NCBI RefSeq assembly: GCF_000058485.1
Contig: NC_008278.1
Coordinates: 3,280,962-3,344,961 of the forward strand
DNA: 64,000 nucleotides
Direction: 5' to 3'
Origin: Frankia alni ACN14a
GTDB taxonomy: Bacteria > Actinomycetota > Actinomycetes > Frankiales > Frankiaceae
Shown here: in pieces, positions 57,165 through 64,000 of the stretch
Layout of the letters: each line of letters opens with the position of its first letter
Numbering within the stretch: the first letter of the stretch is position 1
Notes under the pieces: generated by a model
What the model was told of the DNA's origin: nothing
The model's input: the letters and a program-made list of their open reading frames with translations, nothing else
Database searches by the model: none
Program-made: the position numbers and the translations under genes

Positions 57165-57917
57165 AAGAGGAGAAACTCCGGGGTCGGACGGTCTTCGGGG
57201 CAACGAGCGCGGGCCGGTTCGCCGTGACCGACCGGTCGGACCACCACAATGCGGCGGAGGGGGAATGCGGCGCCGCCGCCGGCAGCCGCCGGACGGGAAC
57301 GCGGGATGGGTATCGAACGGGTATCCGTCATTTCGGCAGCTTAGGGTGCGTGTATCCAGCGGGTAAACCAATATGCCGGCGCGGCCTGCGGTAAATTTCG
57401 CCGCCGGCCACGGGCCGGCGGCGAACGCCGCCCGGGGATGCGCGGCCGGCCGGCTGCCGGTCGTGCACCTCGGCCAGGCCGCCGGCATCCAAACACCCCA
57501 CGCCGACCACCCCGCCCGCCGACCACCCCGCCCGCCGGGCGACCAGCCTGCCGCGGCCCCCCGCGGCGTCGTCGCCACCCGGGCCCACCATGTGGAAGCA
57601 CCGATGTCGCCGAACGGCTCGCGGCCCGGGGCGAGACGAATGCGTCGGTCGTGGGTTCGAGCCCCACCCGCCCCGCCACGCTCCGTGTCTAGCTTCTGAC
57701 CTGGTCAAGTGGGGTTTGACCTATCGGTCGGGATGGTCGGCGAGGTTCCGTAGGTGCAGGTCAGCGGATGCGGGAAGTCGGTTCGTACATTGCCAGCTTC
57801 TCGAACTGACGGCTCCGGTTGTAACTCTCGGTGGTGGGTTCGGGTCGTTGGGCGTCGATTGTGGTCGTGCGTGGTCCCGCGAGGTGCTTGGGTACCCAAG
57901 TCCAGGGCTGGAGTGGG
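57165..57917. other. Gene-free region with tRNA 3' fragment
   Basis: The 753 bases between the binding-protein gene and the MFS pseudogene contain the promoter of the former and a tRNA 3' fragment at 57630-57678. No intact gene is seen. Open frames over the tRNA fragment give GWGSNPRP-type sequence, a well-known artefact of tRNA genes. Confidence 0.5.
57630..57678 (+). pseudogene. tRNA 3'-half fragment (possible att site remnant)
   Basis: The sequence contains a perfect T arm (GTGGG-TTCGAGC-CCCAC, 57651-57667), a 7-base acceptor strand CCGCCCC, a discriminator G and an encoded CCA (57676-57678). The matching 5' acceptor (GGGGCGG) is absent in the 100 bases upstream, and no anticodon arm can be folded, so the 5' half is missing. 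The 3' ends of tRNA genes are the usual targets of integrases. I cannot assign the isotype. Confidence 0.5.
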
Positions 57918-58325
57918 TCAGCCGCGGCCGGGTGCTTGCGGAGGCTCGCGTCCTTCATGCGGCCTGATGATCCCTACCGCGTCGGCATGATCGCGGCTGA
58001 GGTCGCCGTGATGACGTTCGTCCCGGATGTCGGCGAGGCCGCCTTGCTGGAGAGTGATCTGATCTGCGGCGCCGTCTGAGCGTTGACGGCGAAAGCCGGG
58101 GAGCAGGGCGAGGATCAGCAGGGCGTTGGCTGCGCAGGCGAGGCCGCCGGAGACCGCGGAGGCGGCGTCTGCGAGGGTGGTGGCGACGGCGCCCGCCTCA
58201 AGGTCGCCGAGCCGCGGCCCGCCGGTGACGACCGAGATCTGTAGGCCGGTAAGCCGGCCTCGCAGCGTGGCTAGAGGAGCGCGGCTGGCGCGGCTGGACC
58301 AAGTTCGAGCGGATCGATCCGACAT
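57918..58325 (-). pseudogene. C-terminal remnant of an MFS transporter (EntS-like)
   Basis: Translation on the minus strand gives LATLRGRLTGLQISVVTGGP, RLGDLEAGAVATTLADAASA and VSGGLACAANALLILALLPG, then FRR. This is the C-terminal end of MFS exporters of the enterobactin-exporter type (LRGRL-x-G ... GGPRLGD ... SGG ... PGFRR). Everything before it (about 330 residues) is missing, and unrelated sequence continues after it. It is therefore a truncated pseudogene next to the tRNA fragment. Confidence 0.68.
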
Positions 58326-58418
58326 AGCGCTGTCGTCGGCATGAGCGGTCGTCTGCGAACGGGTGTGTACGCGACCGGTCTCGTCAGACGGCCCAGTCCG
58401 ACCTCTCAGTCCGACCGC

Positions 58419-60038
58419 TCAGTCCGACCTCGCGACGTCGCTCAACATGCCGGCAAGGAGTCGCCGGTCTATCTTGGTTGACGACAGAACAGGTAGATCC
58501 GCCGGTTGGATGATTCTTATCACCCGCGGGATCTTGTACTCGGACAGCGTGCCCCGCAGCGATCGACGGATGTCCTCCGCAAGCAGGGTGGCTCCGCCCC
58601 GGGCAACGACAACGGCGCCGACGATGCTGACCCGCTGCGGATCGGGCACGCTCACGACGATCGCCTGCTCGATCCCCGGGAGGCTCGCCAGCGCGGCCTC
58701 GACTTCGCGTGGGGAGACGTTGGCACCCGACGATTTGATCATGTCGTCGAGTCGGCCGTGGAAGAAGATGTGGTCGTCGCGGTACGAGCACAGGTCACCT
58801 GTGTGGTACCAGCCCGCGGCATCGAAGCAGGCTTCGCGTTCCTGCTTCACGAACCCGGCCATGAGGGTGTCGCCGCGGACGAGTAGTTCGCCGGGAGCCC
58901 CCGGGGCGACGTCTGTGCCGCTGTCCGGGTCGATGAGCCGGTGTTCCATCCCGGGCATGACCGGCCCGAGTGTCCCGGCAAGTTCGTCGGGATAGTCGGG
59001 ATGAGAGACGGTGTGCGGGCCGGCGGTCTCCGTCATGCCGAGGGCTATTCCGAAGACCTGGTTGCGCGGTCGCTGGCCGGGGGGCAGCGCGGCGAGGAGG
59101 TTGCCTCCGCGTAGGGCGCTCAGATCGCGCTGCGGGAACGACGGATCGGTCTCGAGCGCGGTCAACAGGTGGGGCCAGCCGGTGAGGTAGGTGACGCGCT
59201 CTCGCTCCAGGAAGTCGAGCAGCTCCGAGCCGGTGCTGCCGCTTCCCAGCAGGGCGCAGCCGACATGCATGGCGGCCAGGACGGTGTATGTCAGGCCACC
59301 GACCCAGAAGAACGGCATCGGGGTGAAGACGCGATCGTCGCGCCTGTACGGCATGATGGCGCCGAGCTTCGCGGCCTGGCGCATGAAACCGTTGTGAGTG
59401 TGCATGGTGCCCTTCGGCGAGCCAGTGGATCCCGAGGTGTAGATGATGCTGACGAGATCGGCCGGCGACACCTCACCCTCGATTGCCGCCAGTAATTCGC
59501 GGGAGACACCGCTCGGCGTCGACAGATCGAGAGCGGAGGCCCACGCCGGTGCCGAAGACCCCCACACCCAGACTCCGCGAAGATAGGGAGCATCATGTAG
59601 CCGCAGCGCACCACGGGACTCGGCGAGTCCCTCGAGAGCGCTCTCCAGGCCGGCCGGGTAGTCACGGTTTCGGTAACGGTCCGCCGTCACCAACAGCGCA
59701 AGGTCGGAGTGGCGGATGACTGACCTGAGCTCGGTGCCGGTGGACAGGGTACTGATGGGAACGGCCACGGCTCCGATGCGAACGATCGCCAGCCAGACGA
59801 TGATGAACTCGGGACTGTTGGGGAAGACCATCCCGACCCTGGTCGCCTTGCCGACCCCCGCCGCCACGAACTGGCCGGCCAACAGTGCGGAACGCTCGTC
59901 GGCCTCCCCGTAGGTCAGCCGCCGGTCATCGAACACGCAGAGCTCACGGGCCGGGTGGTGGGTGGCGCAATGGCGTAGCAGTGCCGGTACGGACGGATCG
60001 ACGTCCGCGACGGCGGTCCAGTCGGCCACGCCCCTCAT
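58419..60038 (-). CDS. Acyl-CoA synthetase (class I adenylate-forming ligase)
   Basis: A 539-aa AMP-binding enzyme. P-loop IIYTSGSTGSPKGTMHTHNG, then A5-type GIALGMTETAG, hinge YHTGDLCSYRDDHIFFHGRL and the catalytic lysine in VLSSTKIDRRLL are all present. It activates a carboxylic acid to its acyl-AMP and then CoA thioester. The ATG at 60038 (MRGVADW) was chosen over the TTG at 60074 because AGGAG lies between them. The gene is divergent from the LysR gene, which may control it. The substrate is unknown. Confidence 0.88.
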   Translation of the reverse strand: MRGVADWTAVADVDPSVPALLRHCATHHPARELCVFDDRRLTYGEADERSALLAGQFVAAGVGKATRVGMVFPNSPEFIIVWLAIVRIGAVAVPISTLSTGTELRSVIRHSDLALLVTADRYRNRDYPAGLESALEGLAESRGALRLHDAPYLRGVWVWGSSAPAWASALDLSTPSGVSRELLAAIEGEVSPADLVSIIYTSGSTGSPKGTMHTHNGFMRQAAKLGAIMPYRRDDRVFTPMPFFWVGGLTYTVLAAMHVGCALLGSGSTGSELLDFLERERVTYLTGWPHLLTALETDPSFPQRDLSALRGGNLLAALPPGQRPRNQVFGIALGMTETAGPHTVSHPDYPDELAGTLGPVMPGMEHRLIDPDSGTDVAPGAPGELLVRGDTLMAGFVKQEREACFDAAGWYHTGDLCSYRDDHIFFHGRLDDMIKSSGANVSPREVEAALASLPGIEQAIVVSVPDPQRVSIVGAVVVARGGATLLAEDIRRSLRGTLSEYKIPRVIRIIQPADLPVLSSTKIDRRLLAGMLSDVARSD

Positions 60039-60097
60039 GTCGCCGTAGCTGTCTCCTAACCGGTGCACAAGCAACGTCCTTTCTGTCCTGATCGATC

Positions 60098-60163
60098 GAA
60101 GCCGAAGCCGATGCCGGAGCCGGAGCCGGGGGCGCAGCCGGGACCGGAGCCGGGATCGGAGCC
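60098..60163 (+). repeat. Eleven 6-nt units (GAAGCC/GGAGCC)
   Basis: A hexanucleotide tract of GAAGCC, GATGCC and GGAGCC-type units lies in the divergent gap between the acyl-CoA synthetase and LysR genes, close to where both promoters should be. Length change would alter promoter spacing. Confidence 0.85.
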
Positions 60164-60217
60164 AAGGTCGCGTAGTCGTGTCGGACGACTGCCGCCGGGC
60201 GTATGCTCACCGGTGCT

Positions 60218-61144
60218 ATGGCCGTCGAGTTGCATCATCTTCGTCACTTCGTCGCCGTGGCCGAGGATCTCAACTTCAGTCGGGCCGCCCGTCGGCTCTG
60301 TATTGCGCAGCCCGCGCTCAGCCAGTCGATCAAGAGGCTCGAGGTCTCGCTCGGGCTTGAGCTCTTCGTACGCTCGCGCACCAATGTGGAGCTGACGCCT
60401 GCCGGCCATGCTTTTCTCGTCGAGACGAAGGCGACGCTGCTGCAGGTGGAGCGTGCGGAACTGACGGCACGAAGAGTGGCTTCGGGGGAGCAGGGAAGCC
60501 TCCGGCTGGGTTATGTCACCCCGGCGGTGTTCGAGATCCTGCCGGCGATCATCCGCAGCTTCAGCCGCGAGTCGCCGGACGTCGAGGTGATCTTCGAGGA
60601 ACTGCCCGTGGAGGACCAGATAGACAAACTTCGGGGCGGCGACATCGACCTCGGAATCATCATGGGCCGGCGTGAACTGCCGCCGGAGGTTCACCTTCAC
60701 CTCATCGGTCACGTCGATGTTGCGGCGGCTGTGCCGTCGACGTGGCCGCTGGCCCGCCGTGAGCAGATCCGACTGAAGGACCTGCGCCATCAGCCGCTCA
60801 TCATGGTGCCCCGCGAACGACACCCGGACATCTACGACGACTTCATGGCCGCCTGTCGTCGACTGGGATTTTCGCCGACCGTCGCCCACCGTACCTCGAA
60901 CCCGATGACGACCCTCAGCCTGGTGGCCGGTGGAATGGGCATCGGGCTCGTCGCGGGTGCGTCCACGAGTTTCTGGGTACGCGATGTGACGATAGTGCCC
61001 ATCGTGGACTCGCCGGGGGACCCGATCGCCCGCAGCATGTTCGCGGCCTGGATTCCCCGTGCCCAGAATCCCGCCCTGGAGCGACTGCTGTCGAGCGTTA
61101 TGGCGTTGCCGCCCGCCACGCGACCACAGCGACACGAGACCTGA
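60218..61144 (+). CDS. LysR-family transcriptional regulator
   Basis: A 308-aa LysR regulator. The helix-turn-helix (residues about 3-60) reads LHHLRHFVAVAEDLNFSRAA, RRLCIAQPALSQSIKRLEVS; the effector domain follows from about 90. Its sequence fits the group controlling aromatic catabolism (CatR/BenM-like). The ATG at 60218 gives the usual length before the helix; an in-frame ATG at 60203 is an alternative. It is divergent from the acyl-CoA synthetase gene and upstream of the amidohydrolase, so it may regulate either. Confidence 0.88.
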   Translation: MAVELHHLRHFVAVAEDLNFSRAARRLCIAQPALSQSIKRLEVSLGLELFVRSRTNVELTPAGHAFLVETKATLLQVERAELTARRVASGEQGSLRLGYVTPAVFEILPAIIRSFSRESPDVEVIFEELPVEDQIDKLRGGDIDLGIIMGRRELPPEVHLHLIGHVDVAAAVPSTWPLARREQIRLKDLRHQPLIMVPRERHPDIYDDFMAACRRLGFSPTVAHRTSNPMTTLSLVAGGMGIGLVAGASTSFWVRDVTIVPIVDSPGDPIARSMFAAWIPRAQNPALERLLSSVMALPPATRPQRHET

Positions 61145-61581
61145 GTCCCTTCGGTTGGCGTTGTCGACGAGTCGTGCCACCGCGACCGCAACAGTCTCAC
61201 CGGGTGCCGCAGGCGTCCAATATCAGTCGTGTCGACATCCATACCGGCTGCGTATCAGAGCGCTCCGCCGAACCCACGTCGACAACGCGCGACGGCATCG
61301 AGAGTCTTGTGGTCGAAATAGGCGTTTAGTCCGGAAAGTCGCGGACATCGGCCGCGGCGATCGCGTCGGCCTGACCGAGCGAACGACAAGTGTCCCGACG
61401 CGCGGCACGCTGACCCGCACTTCTGCGCCGTGGCTCTGGCCAGCATGTGCCGGCGCCGTCATACGTCGGCGGTATCAGGGTACACGGAGGTCATATTGGA
61501 CAGAGCTGGGCGCGCGGAGCCAGTCTCGAGCAGGCGCACCTCGCGCCCGCCCTGGAGACCCTCACGACGGGACTTGTCAAG
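61145..61581. other. Intergenic region with a separated inverted repeat
   Basis: The 437 bases between the LysR gene and the amidohydrolase gene carry no credible gene. GCGTTGTCGACG (61158-61169) and its exact reverse complement (61277-61288) are 107 bases apart. Base composition is slightly lower in GC than in the genes. The promoter of the amidohydrolase must lie here. Confidence 0.45.
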
Positions 61582-62802
61582 ATGCCCCTGCTCCAGCCGG
61601 AAACACCTGTTGAGCGCCGACCCATCGACTCGGACGGCCACTACTACGAGCCCTATGACGCGTTCACCCGCCACATCGAGGCGAAATACCGCTCGCGGGC
61701 CGTGAACGTGCGCGTCAGTGCACGAGACGGGTTGGGGCGTCTCTACTACGGCGACCAGAAGGCCGGCCTCATCCGGGTCGTTCAGTGCGACTACACGGGC
61801 GCACCCGGTAGTCGAGCGGGCGCCTTCCTCGGGATTCACGACGACGAGGACCCGGGCGGCTGGAGCCAGCCCGAAATGATCAGTGCCCATGATTTCCCGG
61901 CAATGATGCACCGGGCGAACCGTCTCGCGCTCCTGGACGACCAGGGCCTCGACGGCACGTTACTGTTCCCGAGCCTGGGTGTCTCGGTGGAGCACGAACT
62001 GCACGACGACACGGACGTCCTCTACGCGAACCTGCGTTCCTTCAACCGCTGGCTGGAAGAGGACTGGGGTTTCGCCGCGGACGGCCGTCTTTTCGCGGCG
62101 CCGATGATCTCGCTGGTGGACGTCGAGCAGGCGGTCGCCGAGACCGAGCGCGTCCTCGCGGCCGGCGCGCGGCTCCTGCACCTGCGGCTGGGGCCGATCT
62201 ACGGGGAGTCCGCCGCCGACCCCGGGCGTGACCGCTTCTGGGGGCTGGTGCAGGAGGCCGACGTTCCGGTGAGCTTCCACGTCTCGGACGCCGGCTACCA
62301 CGAGCTGTGGGGAGCGCAGTGGGGCGAGCTGCCGCGGCCGCCGCTGCAGCACCAGTCCCCGTTCAACAACTACCTCGCCGGGACCTCGGCGCAGGACACC
62401 TTCGCCAACCTCATTCTCAACAACCTTTTCGAGCGCTTCCCGCGGCTGAAGGTCCTGAGCATCGAGAACGGCGCCAGCTGGGTCAAGCCGCTGATGAAGC
62501 GCCTCGACAAGGTGGCCTTCATGACGCGGGGGCAGGCGGGCGTCGGTGGCCCCGTCGCGGGTCGACCGTCGGAGACCTTCCAGCGCAACTTCTACGTCTG
62601 CCCCTTCTTCGAGGAGGATCCGGTCGAGCTCGCGGAAGCCATCGGCTACGACCATGTGCTCTTCGGCTCCGACTGGCCTCATCCCGAGGGGCTGGAGCAG
62701 CCGCTCAACTTCGCGGACAAGCTCGTCGACCGTGCGGACCCGGTGGAGACGGCCCGGGTGATGCGTGGCAACATCGCCGGACTGATTCGGGTCGACGCGT
62801 GA
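61582..62802 (+). CDS. Amidohydrolase-family protein (amidohydrolase_2)
   Basis: A 406-aa TIM-barrel metal-dependent hydrolase or decarboxylase. Motifs: DSDGHYYEPYDAF near the start (in place of the usual D-x-H-x-E), VSFHVSDAGYHELWG with the His in the middle, and HVLFGSDWPHPEG with the final Asp near the C-terminus. Members act on aromatic acids or ring-cleavage products. The ATG at 61582 was chosen because the domain begins about 15 residues later. The next gene, a phytoene-desaturase-like FAD enzyme, starts 37 bases downstream. Confidence 0.85.
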   Translation: MPLLQPETPVERRPIDSDGHYYEPYDAFTRHIEAKYRSRAVNVRVSARDGLGRLYYGDQKAGLIRVVQCDYTGAPGSRAGAFLGIHDDEDPGGWSQPEMISAHDFPAMMHRANRLALLDDQGLDGTLLFPSLGVSVEHELHDDTDVLYANLRSFNRWLEEDWGFAADGRLFAAPMISLVDVEQAVAETERVLAAGARLLHLRLGPIYGESAADPGRDRFWGLVQEADVPVSFHVSDAGYHELWGAQWGELPRPPLQHQSPFNNYLAGTSAQDTFANLILNNLFERFPRLKVLSIENGASWVKPLMKRLDKVAFMTRGQAGVGGPVAGRPSETFQRNFYVCPFFEEDPVELAEAIGYDHVLFGSDWPHPEGLEQPLNFADKLVDRADPVETARVMRGNIAGLIRVDA

Positions 62803-62839
62803 GGCGCACCCGCGCCCGCAGCCGCGCGAGCGAGACCTC

Positions 62840-64000
62840 ATGACGTCGAACTCCGACACAACCGGGCCCGGGTTCGGCACGACCCTCCCGGCGGAGGTCG
62901 ACGTCGCGGTGATCGGGGCGGGCCACAACGGCCTCGTCGCGGCCTGCTATCTGGCGAAGGCCGGCCTGCGGGTGGCGGTCGTGGAGGCGGCGAACCTGCC
63001 GGGCGGGATGACGACGTCCGGCCCGTTCATCGCCGAGGCGCCCGGACACACGGTCAACACGTGCGCTGTCGACATCATCGCGCTCCTGCACTCGCAGATT
63101 CCGCGTGAGCTCTCGCTGCGGGAGCACGGGCTGCGCCTGGTCAAGCCCGATCCGAGCTACGTCTCGCTCCACCCGGACGGTTCGTCCCTCGCCCTGTGGC
63201 GTGACCCGCAGCGCACCGCCGAGGAGATCCGGGCCTTCTCGCGGCAGGACGCCGCCGCCTTCCTCGACTTCGTGAACCTGCTGGACCGGGTGATGGCCAC
63301 GGCGGTTCCGGTCATGGGCGCCGACATGGCGCGGCCCTCGCCGTCGCTCGTCGTCGGTGTCGCCCGCGAGCTCGTCAGGAGCCGCAGGCGGATGTCCGAC
63401 ATCGTCGCCCTGCTCACGGGCAGCGCCAGCATGGCTGTGGACGAGCGATTCCAGCATCCGGTGGTGCGCGGGGCCCTGCTCAACCTCGCGGCGGGCGCCG
63501 GACCGGTGTCGGAACCCGGCAGCGGGCTCGGGTTCCTGCTGTTGGCACTGTTGACCAGGGTCGGTGTGGGCCGGCCTGTCGGCGGCATGCAGTCCCTCAC
63601 GACGGCGCTGATCAACTGTCTGGAGAGCGCCGGAGGAACCGTCACCGTCGCCGCCCGAGTCGCCGAGATAACGCGTGCCGGGGACACCGTCCGCGGCATC
63701 CGGTTGACCGATGGTCGTACGTTGCGCGCTCGCGCCGTCGTGTCGTCGGTGGACCCGTGGACCACGCTGCGCGAACTGGTCGACGGTGACGTGATCAGCC
63801 AGTCCACCGCCGCCCGTCTCGACCATGCCAGCGCCAACCGGATCGGCTCCGGGGTGTTCAAGATCGACATGGCTCTCTCGGAGCAGATCGAGGTCACCGG
63901 CCATATCCGCGCCGACGGGGTCGACCTTCGCAGGCCCACCCTGCTTCTCGGCACGGCGGAGTCGGTGGTCGATTCCTACGCGGCCGCCAGCCGCGGTGAA
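62840..64000 (+). CDS. Phytoene desaturase-like FAD oxidoreductase (3' end beyond window)
   Basis: The open frame runs from an ATG at 62840 to the right edge (387 codons) without a stop. The FAD motif reads VDVAVIGAGHNGLVAACYLA, followed by AKAGLRVAVVEAANLPGGMT. The segment VGRPVGGMQSLTTALINCLE matches the middle motif of phytoene dehydrogenase-like proteins (GG-x2-L). It belongs to the amine-oxidase-like flavoproteins. The gene probably shares the amidohydrolase transcript. The reaction is unknown; carotenoid desaturation is not implied. Confidence 0.88.
   Translation, partial: MTSNSDTTGPGFGTTLPAEVDVAVIGAGHNGLVAACYLAKAGLRVAVVEAANLPGGMTTSGPFIAEAPGHTVNTCAVDIIALLHSQIPRELSLREHGLRLVKPDPSYVSLHPDGSSLALWRDPQRTAEEIRAFSRQDAAAFLDFVNLLDRVMATAVPVMGADMARPSPSLVVGVARELVRSRRRMSDIVALLTGSASMAVDERFQHPVVRGALLNLAAGAGPVSEPGSGLGFLLLALLTRVGVGRPVGGMQSLTTALINCLESAGGTVTVAARVAEITRAGDTVRGIRLTDGRTLRARAVVSSVDPWTTLRELVDGDVISQSTAARLDHASANRIGSGVFKIDMALSEQIEVTGHIRADGVDLRRPTLLLGTAESVVDSYAAASRGE

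Noticed and set aside
57587-57678. Complete tRNA gene
   Set aside because: The T arm and acceptor 3' strand are good, but no pairing 5' acceptor and no anticodon stem-loop can be found in the preceding 100 bases.
57328-57708. Hypothetical protein containing GWGSNPRP
   Set aside because: This peptide is the usual antisense reading of a tRNA T arm and 3' end; the DNA is better explained by a tRNA fragment.
57705-57967. Small open frames between the tRNA fragment and the MFS remnant
   Set aside because: Overlapping frames on both strands, no ribosome site, no recognised family; too little to call a gene.

Overview
The window is GC-rich (about 70% or more), densely packed actinobacterial DNA. 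Many genes start with GTG or TTG, and most operons are joined by 4-base ATGA or GTGA overlaps. AfsR-type BTAD regulators, F420-linked enzymes, 13E12/DUF222 HNH proteins and a Streptomyces-type gas vesicle locus all point to a filamentous or soil actinomycete; the overall style suggests Frankia or a close relative. The species call is inference.

Layout. 1-4.6 kb (minus strand): a radical SAM protein cut by the window edge with a small Pro-rich partner, a CpdA/Rv0805-type phosphodiesterase, a tyrosine phosphatase and a sugar-type ABC binding lipoprotein. 4.9-9.7 kb (minus): a YbaK deacylase, a LysE exporter and a 1201-aa AfsR-type regulator. 9.9-15.1 kb (plus): a hemerythrin, a DUF4267 membrane protein, a small PH-like protein and four oxidoreductases, two of them F420-type. 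15.4-21.1 kb (plus): a gas vesicle operon in the order O-J-L-S-K-A-F-Y-Z. 21.2-22.1 kb (minus): an ArsR-SRPBCC pair with a palindromic operator over the start codon.

22.1-26.0 kb holds a repeat-rich intergenic region, an SOS box, a 13E12-type HNH protein, an NTF2-like protein and a DoxX protein. 26.3-33.0 kb (plus) is a catabolic locus: TetR, Rieske oxygenase, ferredoxin, ketosteroid-dehydrogenase-like flavoprotein, 2-oxoacid dehydrogenase E1 alpha and beta, and a lone lipoyl domain. 33.1-39.5 kb has an SDR, a BBE-type flavoprotein, a second AfsR-type regulator and a small SOS-box gene. 39.6-46.4 kb (minus) has a carotenoid-oxygenase operon, a membrane protein with a VHL-beta-like domain and a MhpA-like hydroxylase.

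46.6-51.1 kb contains an SDR, a thioesterase and an acyl-CoA dehydrogenase / phosphotransferase / TetR operon with a clear promoter-operator. 51.1-52.3 kb is a gene-free region of 17-nt and 11-nt tandem repeats and twin palindromes. 52.3-55.9 kb (plus) is an LLM-SDR-SnoaL-P450 operon. 56-64 kb has an ABC binding lipoprotein, a tRNA 3' fragment with an MFS pseudogene (a probable insertion or deletion scar), an acyl-CoA synthetase, a LysR regulator, an amidohydrolase and a phytoene-desaturase-like enzyme cut by the right edge.

Taken together this is an accessory, catabolism-oriented stretch with small self-regulated operons. The most informative observations are the rearranged gas vesicle locus lacking gvpG, two SOS boxes (one over an apparently leaderless unknown gene), two readable TetR promoter-operators, the E1-lipoyl module without E2 or E3, and the bacterial VHL-like domain.
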